Of a stretch of 64,000 bases of DNA, positions 61,961 to 64,000 are shown piece after piece. Both the position numbers and the translations under genes were made by a program. The stretch spans positions 2,473,135 to 2,537,134 of the forward strand of contig NC_030385.2 of NCBI RefSeq assembly GCF_001625215.2, given 5' to 3'. The stretch comes from Daucus carota subsp. sativus. Lineage: Eukaryota > Streptophyta > Magnoliopsida > Apiales > Apiaceae. The first letter of the stretch is position 1. Every line of letters starts with the position of its first letter. The notes below the pieces were generated by a model. It had not been told where the DNA came from. It made no database searches and saw nothing but the letters and a program-made list of their open reading frames with translations.

Positions 61961-62053
61961 AATGAAGGGACTAAGTTTATCATAATGGTGGCAACTGAGA
62001 AGTCATCTTATGATCCTTGAGAAGATTTTAGGGAATCCATAGTGGAGATGATC
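61961..62053 (+). pseudogene. OVATE-domain fragment
   Basis: One frame reads VATEKSSYDP, stop, EDFRESIVEMI, stop. This matches the start of the OVATE (OFP) repressor domain, where VxEKSSxDPYxDFRxSMxEMI is conserved; the stop (62018-62020) replaces the conserved Tyr and the second stop (62054-62056) follows EMI. The rest of the domain is not found. OFP proteins are transcriptional repressors of growth in plants; this piece cannot be functional. Confidence 0.7.
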
Positions 62054-62400
62054 TGAACTTTGCAAACATTCACTGGCTTTAGGAAAAATATCAAACCTAT
62101 CTCAAGTTTTATAACAATTCTAAACATAGGTGAAGCTTTTGGCAAACCAGAACATAAAGGCGATATTAGAACTATGTCCTGCAAGAACACATTTAAACAT
62201 TTAAATAATATTACCTGGCCAAAATTGTTTGATTATTCACAACGCTCAAAACATGTAATTTTTATTCCACTGTCAATATCTGCCAGTAGGCTATAAGCCT
62301 ATATAACATACATATGATGATCGTTGAATATACTTCCAAGAAAAACAGTTTATTCGAGTACGAAAGCTATTACTCTAAACACTAAGTAGAATACACAAAA

Positions 62401-64000
62401 TCAACAAACATCTTCAATTGAAGTGGTATATATAGAATCAATAGTTAAAGTCTTTGGAGTTTGTAAAAATTCCAAAGATAAAGGAAGCATATATGGCCGT
62501 GATTTGGGATTAAAGCACAGACACACAAATGCTTTGCTCAAAATAAGAATTATGTCATGTTCTTGCCGTCTTGTGGGATGTGGGAGGCGTCTGTCCAACA
62601 GCTTAATCAACATTTTACTCCTCATGTATTTGGCACAAGAAGATGTGAATAATGATGGAAAGTCCCCTGGTTGGCTGCCGCAGATAATTTTCAGTGCGAC
62701 CACTCCAAAACTATGCACATCACACTTTTCGGTCACTTGCATAGTGTATGCAAGCTCTGTACAATTAGAAAGCAAAGTAAGATTTTAGGAAAATCATAAT
62801 TCAATGCAACAATAAAAAATACTTGTGACTGATTAAATGATTATATCATGGGAGGAGGAGATAACCTGGAGCTATATAACAATAAGTTTCAGCAACCCTA
62901 GTTAGATTGGATGAAACATGCATCGATCGTGCAAGCAAAAACCATAGAGCATCACAATATTTCCGTGTCTTATGTTTGATAAGACCTGTACCTCATGCTT
63001 GAAGCTTCTATCAAAATTTGGATCCTCAGCTTCCAGGTGGTGAAGTTTCTTCAGGGCAAATTTTTTTTCCGTTTGGTGCCTGTTCCCCTGCAGTATCTTA
63101 TGTCAAAATTATTTGTTGATCTTAAAATGACCTCGTATGCCATGTCACCATCAAAGTTCCGTATTGAGCATATATTACCGTCCAGCGCAGGCATTGTGTT
63201 CTGATTTTTTGTCGTTCTATGCCGAAAAAAGAACACAAGGACTAGTATGACTAAATAAAGAGCAATGATAATGGGAAAAGTTTTGCAGAGGACAATCAAG
63301 AGTACTGATTTTTGTCGGTGAAAGGTCACTCACCAACATCTCGACTCTTTCCTGGATAGCAACATGTGTAGTTTTTAAATGGAGAGGTGAGTGTAATTAG
63401 AAAAATTATTGTTGGAGAGGTCAAAGTGAGCAAAATGTGTGTAAGTACAAATTCCGAAAGAATAGCAGAAAGGTTGTTCGTTTGGGATGTGTCCACTGAA
63501 TAAATTCTTGGAGAGGTTTAGCTGTGTTAGACTGGTGAAATTCTTAAAACTAGGTATAGAGCCTGTGAGAGAATTATCTGCTACATAAAATCCTCGGAGC
63601 TGAGATAGATTAGCATCATGAAAATCTAAAGAGCCATTTAATTGATTTTAACTAAGGTGCGGGTAATTGAGTTTAGTTAAAGAGCCGAAAGCTGATGGGA
63701 TTGTCCCTATGAGTTTGTTATACCCAAAGAATAAATTCGCCAAGTTACTAAGGTTTCATAGTTCCATGGGAATGGTCCTACTAATACTATTATTAGACAT
63801 GATTAAACCAACCAAATTATTACTCATGTATCCTAGTTCTAAGGGGATGAACCCCATGAAATGATTTCCATCTATATGAAGCCATTGTAGGTTAGCCAGG
63901 TTACCCAAAGAAGAAGGTAAACTACCATTGAGATGATTGTCATATATAAAAAGCTCCACTAGGTTAGTGAGGTTACCCAAAGAAGAAGGTAAACTATCAC
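62401..64000 (-). pseudogene. Decayed MIK2-like LRR receptor kinase, running off the window
   Basis: From the right edge leftward: leucine-rich repeats (63756-63980 and beyond; GSLPSSLGNLANLQWLHIDG), more LRRs with in-frame stops at 63756-63758 and 63648-63650, a transmembrane stretch (about 63240-63290), and a kinase start (MAYEVILRSTNNFDI). The glycine-loop region after GTG is deleted and shifts the frame. The kinase then reads ALKKLHHLEAEDPNFDRSF and IRHGNIVMLYGFCLHDRCMF, and jumps near 62914 straight to NLTRVAETYCYIAP, losing about 100 residues including the HRD and DFG motifs, again out of frame. A family intron (62757-62865) remains, followed by [20 protein letters not shown] and the stop at 62401. 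MDIS1-interacting receptor-like kinase 2 relatives match best. Non-functional as a receptor kinase. Confidence 0.88.

Noticed and set aside
62423..62788. 121-aa plus-strand frame
   Set aside because: It is antisense to the kinase C-lobe of the receptor-kinase pseudogene.
1..64000. CRISPR arrays, phage or bacterial defence systems
   Set aside because: All tandem repeats seen lack unique spacers, and the gene structure is that of a plant nuclear genome.

Overview
The window is nuclear DNA of a flowering plant, most likely a eudicot. The genes have many introns with GT..AG borders, the DNA between them is AT-rich, plant transposon relics are common, and every recognisable product has a plant family match. 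I could not fix the genus. I rebuilt six complete protein-coding genes exon by exon; in each one all splice phases close into a single reading frame. From left to right they are: a serine carboxypeptidase-like 45 (SCPL45) type gene (minus, 10 exons, 460 aa); a 14-kb SCD2-type coiled-coil trafficking gene (minus, 17 exons, 560 aa); vacuolar H+-ATPase subunit C (VHA-C/DET3 type, minus, 11 exons, 375 aa); a SIA2-type GT29 sialyltransferase-like gene (plus, 12 exons, 435 aa); an intronless SAM-domain gene (plus, 291 aa); a microspherule-protein-1/EMB1967-type FHA gene (plus, 8 exons, 906 aa); and, as a seventh locus that is also intact but intronless, an ARM-repeat protein (plus, 548 aa).

The genes do not form an operon-like unit. 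The main functional theme is the endomembrane system: SCD2 (clathrin/exocyst-linked trafficking), VHA-C (acidification of vacuole and TGN), SIA2 (Golgi) and SCPL45 (secreted or vacuolar). From memory, Arabidopsis carries SCD2, SIA2 and a SAM-domain gene close together on chromosome 3, so part of this order looks like conserved microsynteny, with VHA-C lying between SCD2 and SIA2 here.

Mobile DNA fills the introns and gaps. There are four TTA/TAA-flanked elements with GAGCA-type ends (one cut by the window start), four Tourist-like elements with (G)GTCTGTTTGG-type ends, a hAT-type element, tRNA-derived SINEs (two with long target-site duplications), a Helitron with its 3' hairpin and CTAG end, and an L1-like retroposon with a perfect 17-bp duplication. 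A probable LTR fragment lies at 58.75-59.53 kb.

The right end (60.2-64 kb) is a gene graveyard. Three unrelated gene fragments lie in the same orientation within 1.9 kb: an SCPL acyltransferase, an Argonaute N-domain and an OVATE domain. A decayed MIK2-like LRR receptor kinase runs the other way and off the window. No CRISPR array, bacterial-type operon, rRNA gene or intact tRNA gene was seen. The two most unusual observations are the stacked gene fragments and a 74-bp triplication across a VHA-C splice acceptor in which both extra acceptors have lost their AG.
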